64,000 nt of DNA from Zhongshania aliphaticivorans (GCF_902705855.1 NZ_CACSIJ010000016.1:141441-205440); one strand, 5' to 3'; positions 9,793 to 19,042 are shown, numbered from the stretch's first letter. The notes: generated by a model not told the origin, from the sequence alone. Made by a program: numbers and translations.

Positions 9793-10413
9793 ATGGGCTT
9801 TTATGATAATAAAGTACTACCCGTGATCATCGACAAAGCCTGTTCGATGGCATCTATTATGGACTTGCGCAAAAAGGTCGTCCCCCTCGCCAAGGGCGTA
9901 GTCTTAGAAGTCGGCATGGGCAGCGGCATTAATTTAGCGCTATACAATCCAGACAATATTGATTTCGTCTGGGGACTGGAGCCGTCCATCGGCATGCGCA
10001 AAAAAGCCCAGCGCAATCTCGACAAATCAACCATTGAAGTACGGTGGCTGGATCTTCCCGGTGAAGATATTCCGCTTGACGACAACAGCGTCGATACCGT
10101 TTTACTGACTTACACCCTCTGCACCATCCCCGACTGGCAACGCGCACTAGAGCAAATGCACCGCGTACTAAAACCCGACGGAAAATTATTATTCTGTGAA
10201 CACGGCCTAGCCGAAACGAGTGCCGTACAAAACTGGCAGAACAGAGTAACGCCGGTCTGGAAAAAGCTGGTAGGCGGCTGTCATCTTAATCGCCCCATTG
10301 CAGAATCTATCACCAGCTGCGGATTTACCATAAACAAGCTAGAAACTTGCTACGCCGAGGGCGTACCCAAAATTGCCGGCTTTATGTACTACGGCGAGGC
10401 GGTAAAAAGCTAG
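9793..10413 (+). CDS. Class I SAM-dependent methyltransferase
   Basis: The 206-residue protein has a Methyltransf_11 fold. Motif I is VLEVGMGSGINLALY (about residues 35-50), the acidic end of strand 2 is WGLEPS, motif III/IV lies around SVDTVLLTYTLCTIPDW, and LLFCEHG follows. It resembles UbiE-like and phosphatidylethanolamine methyltransferase-like enzymes, but the substrate cannot be told. It lies 85 bp downstream of ribH on the same strand. Confidence 0.85.
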   Translation: MGFYDNKVLPVIIDKACSMASIMDLRKKVVPLAKGVVLEVGMGSGINLALYNPDNIDFVWGLEPSIGMRKKAQRNLDKSTIEVRWLDLPGEDIPLDDNSVDTVLLTYTLCTIPDWQRALEQMHRVLKPDGKLLFCEHGLAETSAVQNWQNRVTPVWKKLVGGCHLNRPIAESITSCGFTINKLETCYAEGVPKIAGFMYYGEAVKS

Positions 10414-10442
10414 CGACTATGCGCTCTAAATCCTCCCCGCAC

Positions 10443-10490
10443 TGCAGCCACGGCCAGCTCGCGTTACGCTGAGTAATTGCCGTGGCTGCA
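10443..10490. other. Long intergenic inverted repeat
   Basis: TGCAGCCACGGC (10443-10454) and GCCGTGGCTGCA (10479-10490) form a perfect 12-bp stem with a 24-nt loop between the methyltransferase and the monooxygenase gene. There is no T-run of the terminator type on either strand. It could be a terminator-like 3' stabilising hairpin or an operator. Confidence 0.6.
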
Positions 10491-10631
10491 AAATCCCACG
10501 TACCCCCACAAACTCCGTGATCTTTTTCGTCACCCTTAAAGGGTGGTATTTGAGCGGAGATGTCATCTAGCTCCACCTATTCGCGCCGTATAATCTTTAT
10601 CGCCTTAGCGGAATAATAAAGAGGAGTTAGC

Positions 10632-11654
10632 ATGAAACTCGGACTACATCTCGGATACTGGCAAAAGCACCCCACCGACCGTTTTCTAGAATTGGCCCAA
10701 GCAGCCGAGACGATGGGATTCGATTCCGTGTTTACCGCAGAGGCGTACGGCTCAGACTGTTTTACCCCCCTCGCCGCTATTGCCGCCACAACCAGCAAAA
10801 TTCGCCTGTGCACAGGGGTGATGCAATTATCTGCTCGTACCCCAGTATGCGCGGCAATGACCGCCATGACCTTAGACCACTTGTCCAATGGCCGCCTGTG
10901 CTTGGGGGTTGGCGTATCTGGGCCGCAGGTAGTAGAAGGTTGGTACGGCCAACAATTTAAGCGCCCTCTTGAGCGCACCCGCGAATGGCTAGATATTTTT
11001 CAGCAAGCGGTGTCCCGCGAGGCACCGGTAGAATTTAGTGGTGAACAATACAATCTGCCATATAAGGGCCCTAATAGCCTAAATCTCGGCAAACCCTTAA
11101 AAAGCATTACCCACCCTTTGCGTAAAAAAATTCCGGTATTCCTTGGCGCCGAAGGCCCCAAGAATATCGCGCTAGCGGCGGAGAAATTCGACGGCTGGAT
11201 GCCCATATTTGTGTCGCCCTACCGCATGAATATTTTCGATGACAGCTTGGCTAATAAATCTGACGATTTTGAAATTAACGCCATGGTGAATTGCATTGTT
11301 AACGACAACCTCGAAGAGGCTATGTATCCCGGCAAAATGACCATGGCCCTCTACCTAGGCGGCATGGGTGCGCGGCAAGACAACTTTCACAAAAACCTAA
11401 TGGGGCGAATGGGATTTGGTGACGAGGCCGAAAAAGTGCAGGACCTCTGGTACGAAGGCAAACATGACGAGGCAATCAAAGCCGTGCCAGATGCATTGGT
11501 AGATGAAATCTCGCTAGTCGGCCCCAAAGAGCGTATTAAAGAGCGCCTACAAGACTGGAAGAAGTCCGATGTCAGCACCCTCATCATTGGCCACCGCGAT
11601 CACTTTGAAACCTCTATAGACACAATGGAGTTTATCGCCAACGAAGTAGTGTGA
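10632..11654 (+). CDS. LLM-class flavin- or F420-dependent oxidoreductase
   Basis: This 340-residue luciferase-like monooxygenase has a TIM-barrel fold. Typical features are the start MKLGLHLGYW, the strand-helix unit DSVFTAEAYGSD, KIRLCTGVMQLSARTP with the conserved cis-peptide region, LSNGRLCLGVGVSGPQVVEGWYG and a C-terminal VGPKERIKERLQDW. The strong GAGGAG Shine-Dalgarno lies 6-7 nt before the ATG. The substrate is unknown; related proteins act on diverse carbonyl and hydrocarbon compounds with FMN or F420. A second, only distantly similar member lies at 14289. Confidence 0.87.
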   Translation: MKLGLHLGYWQKHPTDRFLELAQAAETMGFDSVFTAEAYGSDCFTPLAAIAATTSKIRLCTGVMQLSARTPVCAAMTAMTLDHLSNGRLCLGVGVSGPQVVEGWYGQQFKRPLERTREWLDIFQQAVSREAPVEFSGEQYNLPYKGPNSLNLGKPLKSITHPLRKKIPVFLGAEGPKNIALAAEKFDGWMPIFVSPYRMNIFDDSLANKSDDFEINAMVNCIVNDNLEEAMYPGKMTMALYLGGMGARQDNFHKNLMGRMGFGDEAEKVQDLWYEGKHDEAIKAVPDALVDEISLVGPKERIKERLQDWKKSDVSTLIIGHRDHFETSIDTMEFIANEVV

Positions 11655-11672
11655 GCCTTAAATCCGACACCT

Positions 11673-11706
11673 AAAAAGCTCGTCAGCAATCGACGGGCTT
11701 TTTTTT
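11673..11706. terminator. Bidirectional terminator between the LLM oxidoreductase and rlmJ
   Basis: AAAAAGCTCGTC pairs with GACGGGCTTTTT across a 7-nt loop (one T-G wobble). It has T-runs on both strands and lies between converging genes. Confidence 0.8.
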
Positions 11707-11715
11707 GCCAAAATT

Positions 11716-12549
11716 TTAGGCGATCACCGCATCGAGAACAAAAGGCTTGCTCTCGACGTTCGCTAATAGGGTTTGCAACACTGGCATCACCTCTTGCAAC
11801 TGCACATTCAGTTGCCACGGCGGATTAATGACAAACATCGCACTGCCATACATACCGTGACTACCCTGCTCAGCCTGCACACACAGTTGCGCATGAAGAT
11901 AATTATTGGGTGACAAGGCTTTTAGACGACGGCCTAAGTCTTTGGATTCGTCTCTGGGTATCAGCGGATACCACAACGCATATACCCCATTTGGAAAGCG
12001 ACGCTGACTATCCTTCAGTGCGCTAATCACATTGCGGTAGTCATTTTTATCTTCATAGGGCGGGTCAATCAACACCAAGGCGCGCTTACTCGGCGGTGGT
12101 AATAAACCTTTCAAACCTGCAAAACCATCGGCCTCATTAATACGCGCGCGGTCTTTAAAACGCTTACTTAAATTTTGATGATCGTTAGGGTGCAACTCAA
12201 ACAAATGCGCCTTGTCTTGCTCGCGCAACATAGCCAATGCGATAGCGGGTGAACCAGGGTAGCCTTCAGCCTCGCCAGTACAGCACGCCGTTACAATCTC
12301 CAAATACCGTGCTAAAGGCTCCGGCAAAGCAAGGTCGCTAGAACGCAGCTTAGCAATACCTGTATCAAATTCGCGATTCTGAGCACTGAAGGTACTGGCA
12401 AAGTGATAAAACCCCGCTCCCGCATGGGTATCAATATAAGAAAGCGCTGTCGGCTTTTGCATGAGGTAGTCGAGAATAAGCACTTCGACCACATGCTTGA
12501 GCACATCAGCGTGATTACCGGCGTGAAAGCCGTGGCGATAACTGAGCAT
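11716..12549 (-). CDS. rlmJ: 23S rRNA (adenine-N6)-methyltransferase RlmJ
   Basis: It methylates A2030 of 23S rRNA. The 277-residue sequence shows the characteristic N-terminus MLSYRHGFHAGNHADVLKH, the SAM site YIDTHAGAGFY and the catalytic N6-adenine motif LIDPPYE at about residue 165. The length matches the family (about 280). It lies 33 bp downstream of fbp on the same strand and is probably cotranscribed. Confidence 0.95.
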   Translation of the reverse strand: MLSYRHGFHAGNHADVLKHVVEVLILDYLMQKPTALSYIDTHAGAGFYHFASTFSAQNREFDTGIAKLRSSDLALPEPLARYLEIVTACCTGEAEGYPGSPAIALAMLREQDKAHLFELHPNDHQNLSKRFKDRARINEADGFAGLKGLLPPPSKRALVLIDPPYEDKNDYRNVISALKDSQRRFPNGVYALWYPLIPRDESKDLGRRLKALSPNNYLHAQLCVQAEQGSHGMYGSAMFVINPPWQLNVQLQEVMPVLQTLLANVESKPFVLDAVIA

Positions 12550-12582
12550 TAGCTAATATTCCGGTACTGGGGCTGGGTGATC

Positions 12583-13557
12583 TCAGCGCTGATGATAGTC
12601 AACGCAAAGCGCGACCTCATTGGCCGCGCCCAAAATAACGGGAACGCGCTGATGAATATGATCGGGCTGAATATCGAGAATCTTACCGTCGGGGGTCCAA
12701 ATTTCGCCACCGGCCTGCTCGACCAAAAAGCCCATGGGATTGGCCTCGTACATCAAGCGCAGTTTACCCGCCTGATCTGGTTTACGGCTGTCCCAAGGGT
12801 AGGTAAACAAACCGCCACGACACAAAATACGGTGCACGTCCGCCACCATTGCCGCAACCCAGCGCATATTAAAATCTTTGCTACGTGGGCCATCTTTGCC
12901 GCTGATTAAATCTGCAATATAAGACTGCATCGGTGCAGCCCAGTGGCGTTGATTAGACATATTAATCGAAAATTCTTTCGCCTCAACTGGAATTACAACC
13001 TCAGCCTCAGTAAGCAAGTAACTGCCGGTGTCTTGATCTAGCGTAAACATCACCACACCGTTGCCGGTGCTTAACACCAACATGACCGACGGCCCGTACA
13101 AAACATAGCCCGCTGCCTGTTGATGGCGACCAGGCTGTAAAAAATCTTGCTCCGTTACCGGTGCCTCGCCAGCGTGTGGCAGCACCGAAAAAATAGTGCC
13201 AACCATACTATTAATATCAATATTCGAAGAGCCGTCCAGCGGATCAAAGGTCACCAAATAGCGACCATCCGTATGGCAAGGCACTACCTCTGCCTCTTCT
13301 TCAGAAGCAAGACCGCGCACTGCAGGAAGGGCCGCGAGCGCGTCTTTAATCATGTCGTTAGCAATAACATCTAACTTCTTTTGATCTTCGCCCTGCACAT
13401 TTTCCGCACCGGCGGCGCCGAGGATATCGGCAAGTGCACCTTTGGCTAAAGCTTTACTAATATCAGCGCTGACCGTTGCTAGGCCGAGGAGTACGGTTTG
13501 TAACTCTGGTGTGACAGCGGCGCTCTCTAAATACTGGGGCAGGGCAACTCTGCTCAT
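12583..13557 (-). CDS. fbp: Class 1 fructose-1,6-bisphosphatase
   Basis: It removes the 1-phosphate of fructose-1,6-bisphosphate in gluconeogenesis. The 324-residue sequence has the metal-binding signature [13 protein letters not shown] at about residue 110 and the acidic SEEEAE loop that contributes metal ligands, followed by RRGG-like CRGGLFTYP and [10 protein letters not shown]. It is the first gene of an fbp-rlmJ pair. Confidence 0.96.
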   Translation of the reverse strand: MSRVALPQYLESAAVTPELQTVLLGLATVSADISKALAKGALADILGAAGAENVQGEDQKKLDVIANDMIKDALAALPAVRGLASEEEAEVVPCHTDGRYLVTFDPLDGSSNIDINSMVGTIFSVLPHAGEAPVTEQDFLQPGRHQQAAGYVLYGPSVMLVLSTGNGVVMFTLDQDTGSYLLTEAEVVIPVEAKEFSINMSNQRHWAAPMQSYIADLISGKDGPRSKDFNMRWVAAMVADVHRILCRGGLFTYPWDSRKPDQAGKLRLMYEANPMGFLVEQAGGEIWTPDGKILDIQPDHIHQRVPVILGAANEVALCVDYHQR

Positions 13558-13859
13558 GTAAAAAATTCCAATTTGCGATAATTACAGCTGGCCATTATGC
13601 CATTCGAGGTACTGAGAAGACAGGAGAGCTAGAGCCTGTTACACCCTATTGAATTGAATTCTGCTTTACTCAGGCATGTTGGCTCGGCGCGCCACCGCTC
13701 CCAAAACACATTTTCCGGCGAGCCTTCACTACATATCGAGGCTTTCGCTCAAGCACTTTCCCAAGTCAGACAACAAGAAATTACACAGCCAATTTTACAA
13801 ATTAGCAGTAAGTGGCTTATTGTTATCAAACAACTTTCAGCAATGACACGGAGGTCATT
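13558..13859. other. 302-bp intergenic region without recognisable content
   Basis: It lies between the start of fbp and the small secreted protein gene, so it should hold both promoters. I see no clear hairpin, repeat or gene remnant. Confidence 0.5.
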
Positions 13860-14120
13860 ATGAAGTCTCGCCTAGCAATACTCCTCTTTTTAAGCTTTAG
13901 CGCCGGCAGTGAATTACATGCCGCCGACTGGGACGCCTGCCGAGCCCGAAAAATAGAAGCCGTGCGGCTCGAACAAGCCCTCGGAGACGGCAAAAAACTC
14001 AAGGGCTACGCCAGCGGCGCTGCAATGAAAAAAGCCCGTCGCGCAAAAGAAGATTGGATATGGAAAAACTGTCGCTATTATTCTCGGCGCCTGCGAGATA
14101 TAGAACGAGACATGATGTAG
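13860..14120 (+). CDS. Small secreted basic protein of unknown function
   Basis: I do not recognise the family. The 86-residue product starts with a signal peptide, MKSRLAILLFLSFSAGSELHA, cleaved near residue 21. The mature part is short, rich in Lys and Arg, has two cysteines (CRARK and NCRYY), and ends YSRRLRDIERDMM. It is probably periplasmic with a single disulfide. A strong GGAGGT lies 5 nt before this ATG, which decides the start against the upstream in-frame ATG at 13812. Confidence 0.75.
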   Translation: MKSRLAILLFLSFSAGSELHAADWDACRARKIEAVRLEQALGDGKKLKGYASGAAMKKARRAKEDWIWKNCRYYSRRLRDIERDMM

Positions 14121-14288
14121 CACGATAGATTGCGCAGCAGCGCGAAAACACTCACTTTTCTTGACGCTGCTGCGCCATTCGGATGAGGCGGTAAATTTTG
14201 CTTTGTATTATTGTCAACCAACCATAGTTTGCGCGCGTATACCCCGTACAAACACCAAAACAATAATGACGGCCAAGGAATCTCTGCA

Positions 14289-15167
14289 ATGAAATTCGCC
14301 TATCACCACAGCATGTGTCCCACCGAGCAATACCTCCCACTAACCCTCGAGGCAGAAAAGCTCGGCTTCGACACGATCACCATGCCAGACAGTATTTGCT
14401 ACCCCAAAGAAGGTAGCTCTAAATACCCTTACAACAGTGACGGCAGTCGTGAATTTTTAGACGGCGTGCCGTTTATCGAACCCTTTTTGCTCACTGCACA
14501 TTTAGCGGCGTTAACCACTAAAATCCGTTTCACCACATCGGTACATAAACTAGCGGTACACGAGCCCGCCTTAATCGCTAAATCATTATCTAGCCTCGCC
14601 ATTCTTACCGGCAATCGCTTTGGCTACGGCGTTGGTATCAGCCCCTGGGCAGAAGACTTTGAAGTAACAAATGTCGCTTGGGACAAACGCGGCAAACGTA
14701 TGGACGAAATGATAGAAATCATTAACGGCTTAATGAGCGGCGAATACTTCGGCTACAAAGGCGATATATTCGACATGCCAGAAATTAAAATTTGTCCCGT
14801 GCCAACAGTGCGCCCACCCATTTTAGTCGGCGGCCATTCAATGCCCGCACTGCGCCGCGCCGCGCGCTTAGGTGATGGCTGGATAGCCGCCGGCGGCGAG
14901 CTGGACTCGATTAAAACAATGGTCGATAAAATCAATGAGTTCCGCAAGGAGTACGGCCGCGACCACCTGCCATTTGAATTTCACGCAATGACAGCCGAAG
15001 CCTATTCAGCTGACGGAATAAAGCGTTTGGAAGATATTGGCATCGATGAGGTGCTCGTCGCATTCCGTGATGTTTATGCATCAGAAGCAGATGATAAAAC
15101 AGTTGAAGAAAAAATTGGCATGATGAGCTGGTACGCAAATGAAGTCATTGCAAAGTCTCAGCAATAA
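14289..15167 (+). CDS. LLM-class flavin- or F420-dependent oxidoreductase
   Basis: This second luciferase-like monooxygenase has 292 residues. It starts MKFAYHHSMCP, then KLGFDTITMPDSICYPKEG, LTTKIRFTTSVHKLAVHEP, GNRFGYGVGISPWAEDFEV and PPILVGGHSMPALRRAARLGDGWIAAG, the last being typical of the F420-type subgroup. AAGGA lies 9 nt before this ATG; translation from 14211 would add 26 residues with no match. Substrate and cofactor are unresolved. It converges with the P450 gene. Confidence 0.87.
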   Translation: MKFAYHHSMCPTEQYLPLTLEAEKLGFDTITMPDSICYPKEGSSKYPYNSDGSREFLDGVPFIEPFLLTAHLAALTTKIRFTTSVHKLAVHEPALIAKSLSSLAILTGNRFGYGVGISPWAEDFEVTNVAWDKRGKRMDEMIEIINGLMSGEYFGYKGDIFDMPEIKICPVPTVRPPILVGGHSMPALRRAARLGDGWIAAGGELDSIKTMVDKINEFRKEYGRDHLPFEFHAMTAEAYSADGIKRLEDIGIDEVLVAFRDVYASEADDKTVEEKIGMMSWYANEVIAKSQQ

Positions 15168-15196
15168 CATCACAAACTCACTGCATTTTTAAAACT

Positions 15197-15230
15197 CAGA
15201 AAAAAGCCATATCCCACAGGGATATGGCTT
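15197..15230 (-). terminator. Intrinsic terminator of the P450 gene
   Basis: AAGCCATATCCC and GGGATATGGCTT form a perfect 12-bp stem with a 3-nt loop. On the minus strand it is followed by TTTTTT, so it ends the P450 transcript. Confidence 0.88.
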
Positions 15231-15345
15231 AGGAATAAAAACACTTAAATAATCGACTTGTTCGATGAAATGAAAAGCTTACTCACTTCATAGCAACGCG
15301 GGCTTCATCTTAGCCAGACAAAACCCAAGTCACTCGCGCCCTCAG

Positions 15346-16713
15346 TTAGCCTTTAGCAATACGCTTTACGACTATCGGCAAATCATCTACTGGCTTAGGC
15401 AGCGGAACCGTCTGCATTTTACTACTGAAGTTATCCGCCAAACTAAATTCATATTCACGCAAAAACTGATGCATAAAGTTTTTGACCTGCATCAACGCGA
15501 AGTGCATACCGATACATTTATGCGCACCACCACCAAAACCAACAAAGCTGAAGGTATGGCGCTTGTGCTCATTGCGCGGCTCTAACCAGCGGTCTATGTC
15601 GAATTTTTCTGGCTCATCCCAGTATTCCGCCATACGGTGATTATGCTGCGGCGCCAAGAATAAAATGGTATTCGGTGGCAAGGTGTAACCACCCAATTCA
15701 CATTCATTAATTGTACGGCGCTGCATCATCATGACCGAGGGATGCAAACGCAGCCCCTCTTTCACCGCCACTTCCATCAACGGCATTTTTTCTAAATCTT
15801 CATACTCTAAATAGGGTTTATCAATAGCCATTGCCTCATCGCGCAAACGCTGCTGTAATTCTGGGTTTTGACCCAAGTGATACAGCATATGGCTCAGGGC
15901 GCTAGTCGTTGTATCATGCGCGGCAAACAGCAAAAAACTCATATGCGCGATAATATCTTCGTCAGAAAAATACTCACCGTCTTCGGTTTTTTCACGGGTA
16001 AAATAACTAAAGGTATCAACCCCGTCACCGGCACGACGCTCAGCAATTAAGCCGCCAAAAAACTCTTTAAGATAACGCTCACCAATCTTGCCTTTACGGT
16101 ATTTTGTGCCCGGCAACTCCTTGGTGATAATCCCCATCAAACCATTAGCGATATCTAAAAATGCTTTATTCAACTTAGCAGCGCGCTCATCACTCTCATG
16201 CAAACCAACAAAAATCTGTGCAGCGACGTCTAATAAAATTTGTTTAATGGCGGGGAAAAATAATAACTCTCCCTTATCACCCCAATCAGCAATAGCGTCG
16301 CCAATCATCGGCCCCATCGTACCGATGTAACCTTTCATCGCGTCGTTCTTAAATGCAGATTGCATCATGCGACGCTGGAACTTATGTTCTTCGTGGTCAC
16401 GCAGCAAAAGAGCCCCTTTATAAAAGCGCCCCAACGACCCCATATAACCCATTTCAGCAGAAAAGTTTTTATATTTGTCTAAATAAACCTCTTTATACAA
16501 ATCAGGGCCGACCAACAAAGCACCGCGAAACCCAGCCAAACCGAACCGACTCACGTTTCCATATTTTTTATATTGATTGTCAATGGTGCCGTAAAGGTCA
16601 TTCACCAATTGAAAGGTCTGACCAATAATGGGTAGGCCAAATGAACCGGGAATGTGATCTAGGTTTTCATTATTTTTGGCTAACTTATAATCGGGGTTTG
16701 CTACGGTACTCAT
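15346..16713 (-). CDS. Cytochrome P450
   Basis: The enzyme has 455 residues and no transmembrane anchor. The oxygen-activation helix is AAHDTTTSAL (about 268-277), the K-helix ExxR is KEGLRLHP, the PERF-like region is PEKFDIDRWL, and the heme loop is FGGGAHKCIGMHFA with the thiolate ligand Cys400. The heme loop and CIGMHFA context resemble the CYP120/CYP26/CYP51-like branch rather than the CYP153 alkane hydroxylases; the substrate is open. A TetR-type gene is divergently transcribed and probably controls it. Confidence 0.92.
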   Translation of the reverse strand: MSTVANPDYKLAKNNENLDHIPGSFGLPIIGQTFQLVNDLYGTIDNQYKKYGNVSRFGLAGFRGALLVGPDLYKEVYLDKYKNFSAEMGYMGSLGRFYKGALLLRDHEEHKFQRRMMQSAFKNDAMKGYIGTMGPMIGDAIADWGDKGELLFFPAIKQILLDVAAQIFVGLHESDERAAKLNKAFLDIANGLMGIITKELPGTKYRKGKIGERYLKEFFGGLIAERRAGDGVDTFSYFTREKTEDGEYFSDEDIIAHMSFLLFAAHDTTTSALSHMLYHLGQNPELQQRLRDEAMAIDKPYLEYEDLEKMPLMEVAVKEGLRLHPSVMMMQRRTINECELGGYTLPPNTILFLAPQHNHRMAEYWDEPEKFDIDRWLEPRNEHKRHTFSFVGFGGGAHKCIGMHFALMQVKNFMHQFLREYEFSLADNFSSKMQTVPLPKPVDDLPIVVKRIAKG

Positions 16714-16779
16714 AATCGGCCCTCCAGACGGGGTGCGATAGCATTGTTATTTGAGCCAATCATAGGCTTGCACAAAATA

Positions 16780-16799
16780 CATATCAAGCGTCCGATATG
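16780..16799. promoter_or_regulatory. Candidate operator between P450 and tetR
   Basis: CATATC (16780-16785) and GATATG (16794-16799) form an inverted repeat with an 8-nt spacer in the 165-bp divergent promoter region. That spacing suits a TetR-family dimer. Binding is inferred. Confidence 0.45.
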
Positions 16800-16878
16800 A
16801 AATATTGGTCATCTTCGGTATATTATTCGCCTACAATGGCAAAGAAGCGCCGAACACCATAAGCACAAGGTAAGAAAA

Positions 16879-17469
16879 TTGAGGAAAGTAGATCACGACA
16901 GCCGCCGTGAAGAAGTGGCCGCCGCAGCCGCCCGCTTGATCGCGAACAAAGGTTTAGAAGCACTTACTACCCGCGCACTAGCCAAGGAGCTTGGCTGCTC
17001 CATAGGCGTACTGTCTCACTACTTCAGCAGCAAAGAAGAAATCGTCATCGCCGCATTCCGCTGGGCAGACCAACGCATAGACCTGCGCATGCAAGAAGCC
17101 GTTGCCGACGAAAGCCCCAACATCCAATCGTTTTTCCCCGTCATTAAGGCTGGCCTACCCCTAGACGTAGAATCGGACCTTGAATGGCGAGTGCGCCTCA
17201 ACCTACACACCTTTGCCCTCACCCACGACGCCAGCCTCCTCGCAGAGCGAGAAAAAAATCAACAATTCAGAGACTTAATGACCATCATGATTGCAGGGAT
17301 GCAAGCCAAAGGGCACGTAATCAATGAACTAAGCGCAGAAGACATCACCAGCCTCGCCTTCGATCTAGTCAACGGCATGGCCAAAAACCTACTCATGTGC
17401 CCCTTCGAAGAACGCGAAGCAAAAGCCGAATACCTATTCCGACTAATCGGATATTTGGGGTCAGTGTAA
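16879..17469 (+). CDS. TetR-family transcriptional regulator
   Basis: The 196-residue protein has an N-terminal helix-turn-helix (about 28-60), with LTTRALAKELGCSIGVLSHYF and then SSKEEIVIAAF, and a C-terminal ligand-binding domain. It starts at a TTG preceded by AAGG at 8 nt. The divergent position next to the P450 gene suggests local repression. The final codons LGSV and the TAA stop are encoded by the REP-like sequence TTGGGGTCAGTGTAA, so the original C-terminus has been replaced or extended by that repeat. Confidence 0.88.
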   Translation: MRKVDHDSRREEVAAAAARLIANKGLEALTTRALAKELGCSIGVLSHYFSSKEEIVIAAFRWADQRIDLRMQEAVADESPNIQSFFPVIKAGLPLDVESDLEWRVRLNLHTFALTHDASLLAEREKNQQFRDLMTIMIAGMQAKGHVINELSAEDITSLAFDLVNGMAKNLLMCPFEEREAKAEYLFRLIGYLGSV

Positions 17470-17770
17470 AAACTCTAGTTTGAGTTGACACCAAGAAGCC
17501 AGACAGCATGTTCTGGTTGAATGAACCGGACACGGCTTGGAATAACAAAAGAAGCAAGAATCGCAGCCTATCGAGCCCTCTTCGCAACCCAATTAGACCC
17601 CAGCACACAAAAAGCAATAAGATCAGCCCCCAACAAAGGCATGGCCTTGGGAAATGACAAATTCAAACGAGAAATCGAAGCCTTAACAGGCCGGCGGGTA
17701 ACACCAGGTAAACGAGGACCAAAGCTTAGGAATAACAAAGAATAGGGCGTTTTTACACTGACCCCAAATA
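17454..17770 (+). mobile_element. Relic of a REP-associated (Y1) transposase unit bounded by inverted repeats
   Basis: TTTGGGGTCAGTGTAAAAAC at 17454 reappears inverted at 17749-17768 (GTTTTTACACTGACCCCAAA). A third copy, in the same orientation as the second, lies at 18013-18032. Such GGGGTCAG-TAAAA ends are typical flanks of REP-associated tyrosine transposase units. The enclosed 280 bp carry only the 3' part of a transposase gene. Confidence 0.75.
17521..17745 (+). pseudogene. 3' fragment of a REP-associated Y1 transposase gene
   Basis: The 74-codon frame reads AAYRALFATQLDP, then ALGNDKFKREIEALTGRRVTPGKRG, which is the C-terminal region of Y1_Tnp/RAYT proteins. The catalytic HUH and tyrosine regions are missing, so it cannot be an active transposase. 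Upstream of it only about 45 bp separate the fragment from the inverted-repeat end, so the internal deletion removed most of the gene. Confidence 0.8.
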
Positions 17771-18012
17771 AACTAAAGTAGCAGGAAGGCAGCCGCCTTC
17801 TTGGCAATGCCCTACCATCCCTTGCAAGTTCTCGTCCTGAGAATGCCTTCCATGCTATGAGCTCGTCCTGAGCCTACGGAAACTATAGATGCATTATTCA
17901 ATTTTGAAAAGCATAAATTTGGCATTTAAGGCCAGAACAATAAACATTTTCGGCCAAGGCAAGAACCCTAGCCTCGATTTAAGTAAAACCCCTCAACTGA
18001 AACACATATGGC

Positions 18013-18032
18013 GTTTTTACACTGACCCCAAA
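18013..18032. repeat. Third copy of the GGGGTCAGTGTAAAAAC repeat at the galE 3' end
   Basis: GTTTTTACACTGACCCCAAA is identical to the copy at 17749-17768 and inverted relative to that at 17454. Its minus strand supplies the last four sense codons (LGSV) and the stop of galE. Confidence 0.85.
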
Positions 18033-19042
18033 TTGTAACCGTCAGGATTGCCACGCTGCCAACGCCATGTATCAGCCATCATCTTCTCTAAACTGCTGCC
18101 AGCCTCCCAAGCAAGTTCACGCTTTGCTTTTTCGGCATTCGCCCAAAATGCGGGTAAATCGCCTTGGCGGCGCGGCGCAATTTTGTAGGGCACAGGTTTA
18201 CCCGTCACCGCCTCAAAGGCCTTTACCATCTCTAGCACCGACACGCCTTTCCCTGCACCCAAATTAAACGCGTGTAAGCCGGGTTTATCCAAGGCCATTA
18301 ATGAACGACAGTGCCCAGCCGCTAAATCCACAACATGCAAATAATCGCGTATGCAAGTTCCGTCTGGGGTGTCGTAATCGCCGCCAAATACCGACAGTTC
18401 CTCTAACTTACCCACCGCAACACGGCTAATAAACGGCATTAAATTATTCGGAATACCCTGCGGATCTTCCCCTATCAAACCAGACTCATGCGCACCAATC
18501 GGATTAAAATAACGCAAGGCCGCCACCGCCCACCTAGTGTCAGATGCGCATAAATCTGCCAGCATACGCTCCGTCATCGCCTTAGACGCACCATACGGAC
18601 TAGAAGGCTGCCCCAAGGGCATAGACTCCTCATACGGAACAGGCGCACCAGGCCCATACACCGTAGCAGAAGAACTAAACACCAGCTTAAACACCCCAGC
18701 GTTTGCCATCGCCTGACACAAGACCATCGTGCCACCCACATTATTTTCGTAATAGCGCAAGGGCTGTTCAACACTCTCGCCCACCGCCTTCAAACCAGCA
18801 AAATGAATAACTGCATCAACCTTGTGAGATGAAAACACCTCTGCCAGCGCATCCGCATTGCGCACATCAGCCTCAATAAACGCTGGCGCAACACCCGTAA
18901 TTTTTTCAATTCGTTTTAAAACAACAGAACTGCTATTCACTAAGTTATCGACAATAACCACATCATGGCCAGCTGTTTGAAGCTCAACAACCGTGTGGCT
19001 ACCAATGTAACCCGCACCGCCTGTGACAAGAATTGTAGCCAT
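18017..19042 (-). CDS. galE: UDP-glucose 4-epimerase GalE
   Basis: It interconverts UDP-glucose and UDP-galactose and so can feed the exopolysaccharide locus downstream. The 341-residue sequence shows the NAD motif VTGGAGYIGSHT, SSSATVYG, the YGASK catalytic tyrosine-lysine pair (YxxxK) and ALRYFNPIGAHESGLIGEDP. The normal family ending WRWQ-NPxGY is complete, but then NLGSV and the TAA stop come from a REP-like copy of TTGGGGTCAGTGTAA, as in the converging tetR gene. Confidence 0.95.
   Translation of the reverse strand: MATILVTGGAGYIGSHTVVELQTAGHDVVIVDNLVNSSSVVLKRIEKITGVAPAFIEADVRNADALAEVFSSHKVDAVIHFAGLKAVGESVEQPLRYYENNVGGTMVLCQAMANAGVFKLVFSSSATVYGPGAPVPYEESMPLGQPSSPYGASKAMTERMLADLCASDTRWAVAALRYFNPIGAHESGLIGEDPQGIPNNLMPFISRVAVGKLEELSVFGGDYDTPDGTCIRDYLHVVDLAAGHCRSLMALDKPGLHAFNLGAGKGVSVLEMVKAFEAVTGKPVPYKIAPRRQGDLPAFWANAEKAKRELAWEAGSSLEKMMADTWRWQRGNPDGYNLGSV

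Noticed and set aside
10577-10978. 133-codon minus-strand frame over the LLM gene start
   Set aside because: It is a shadow of the strongly recognisable oxidoreductase gene.
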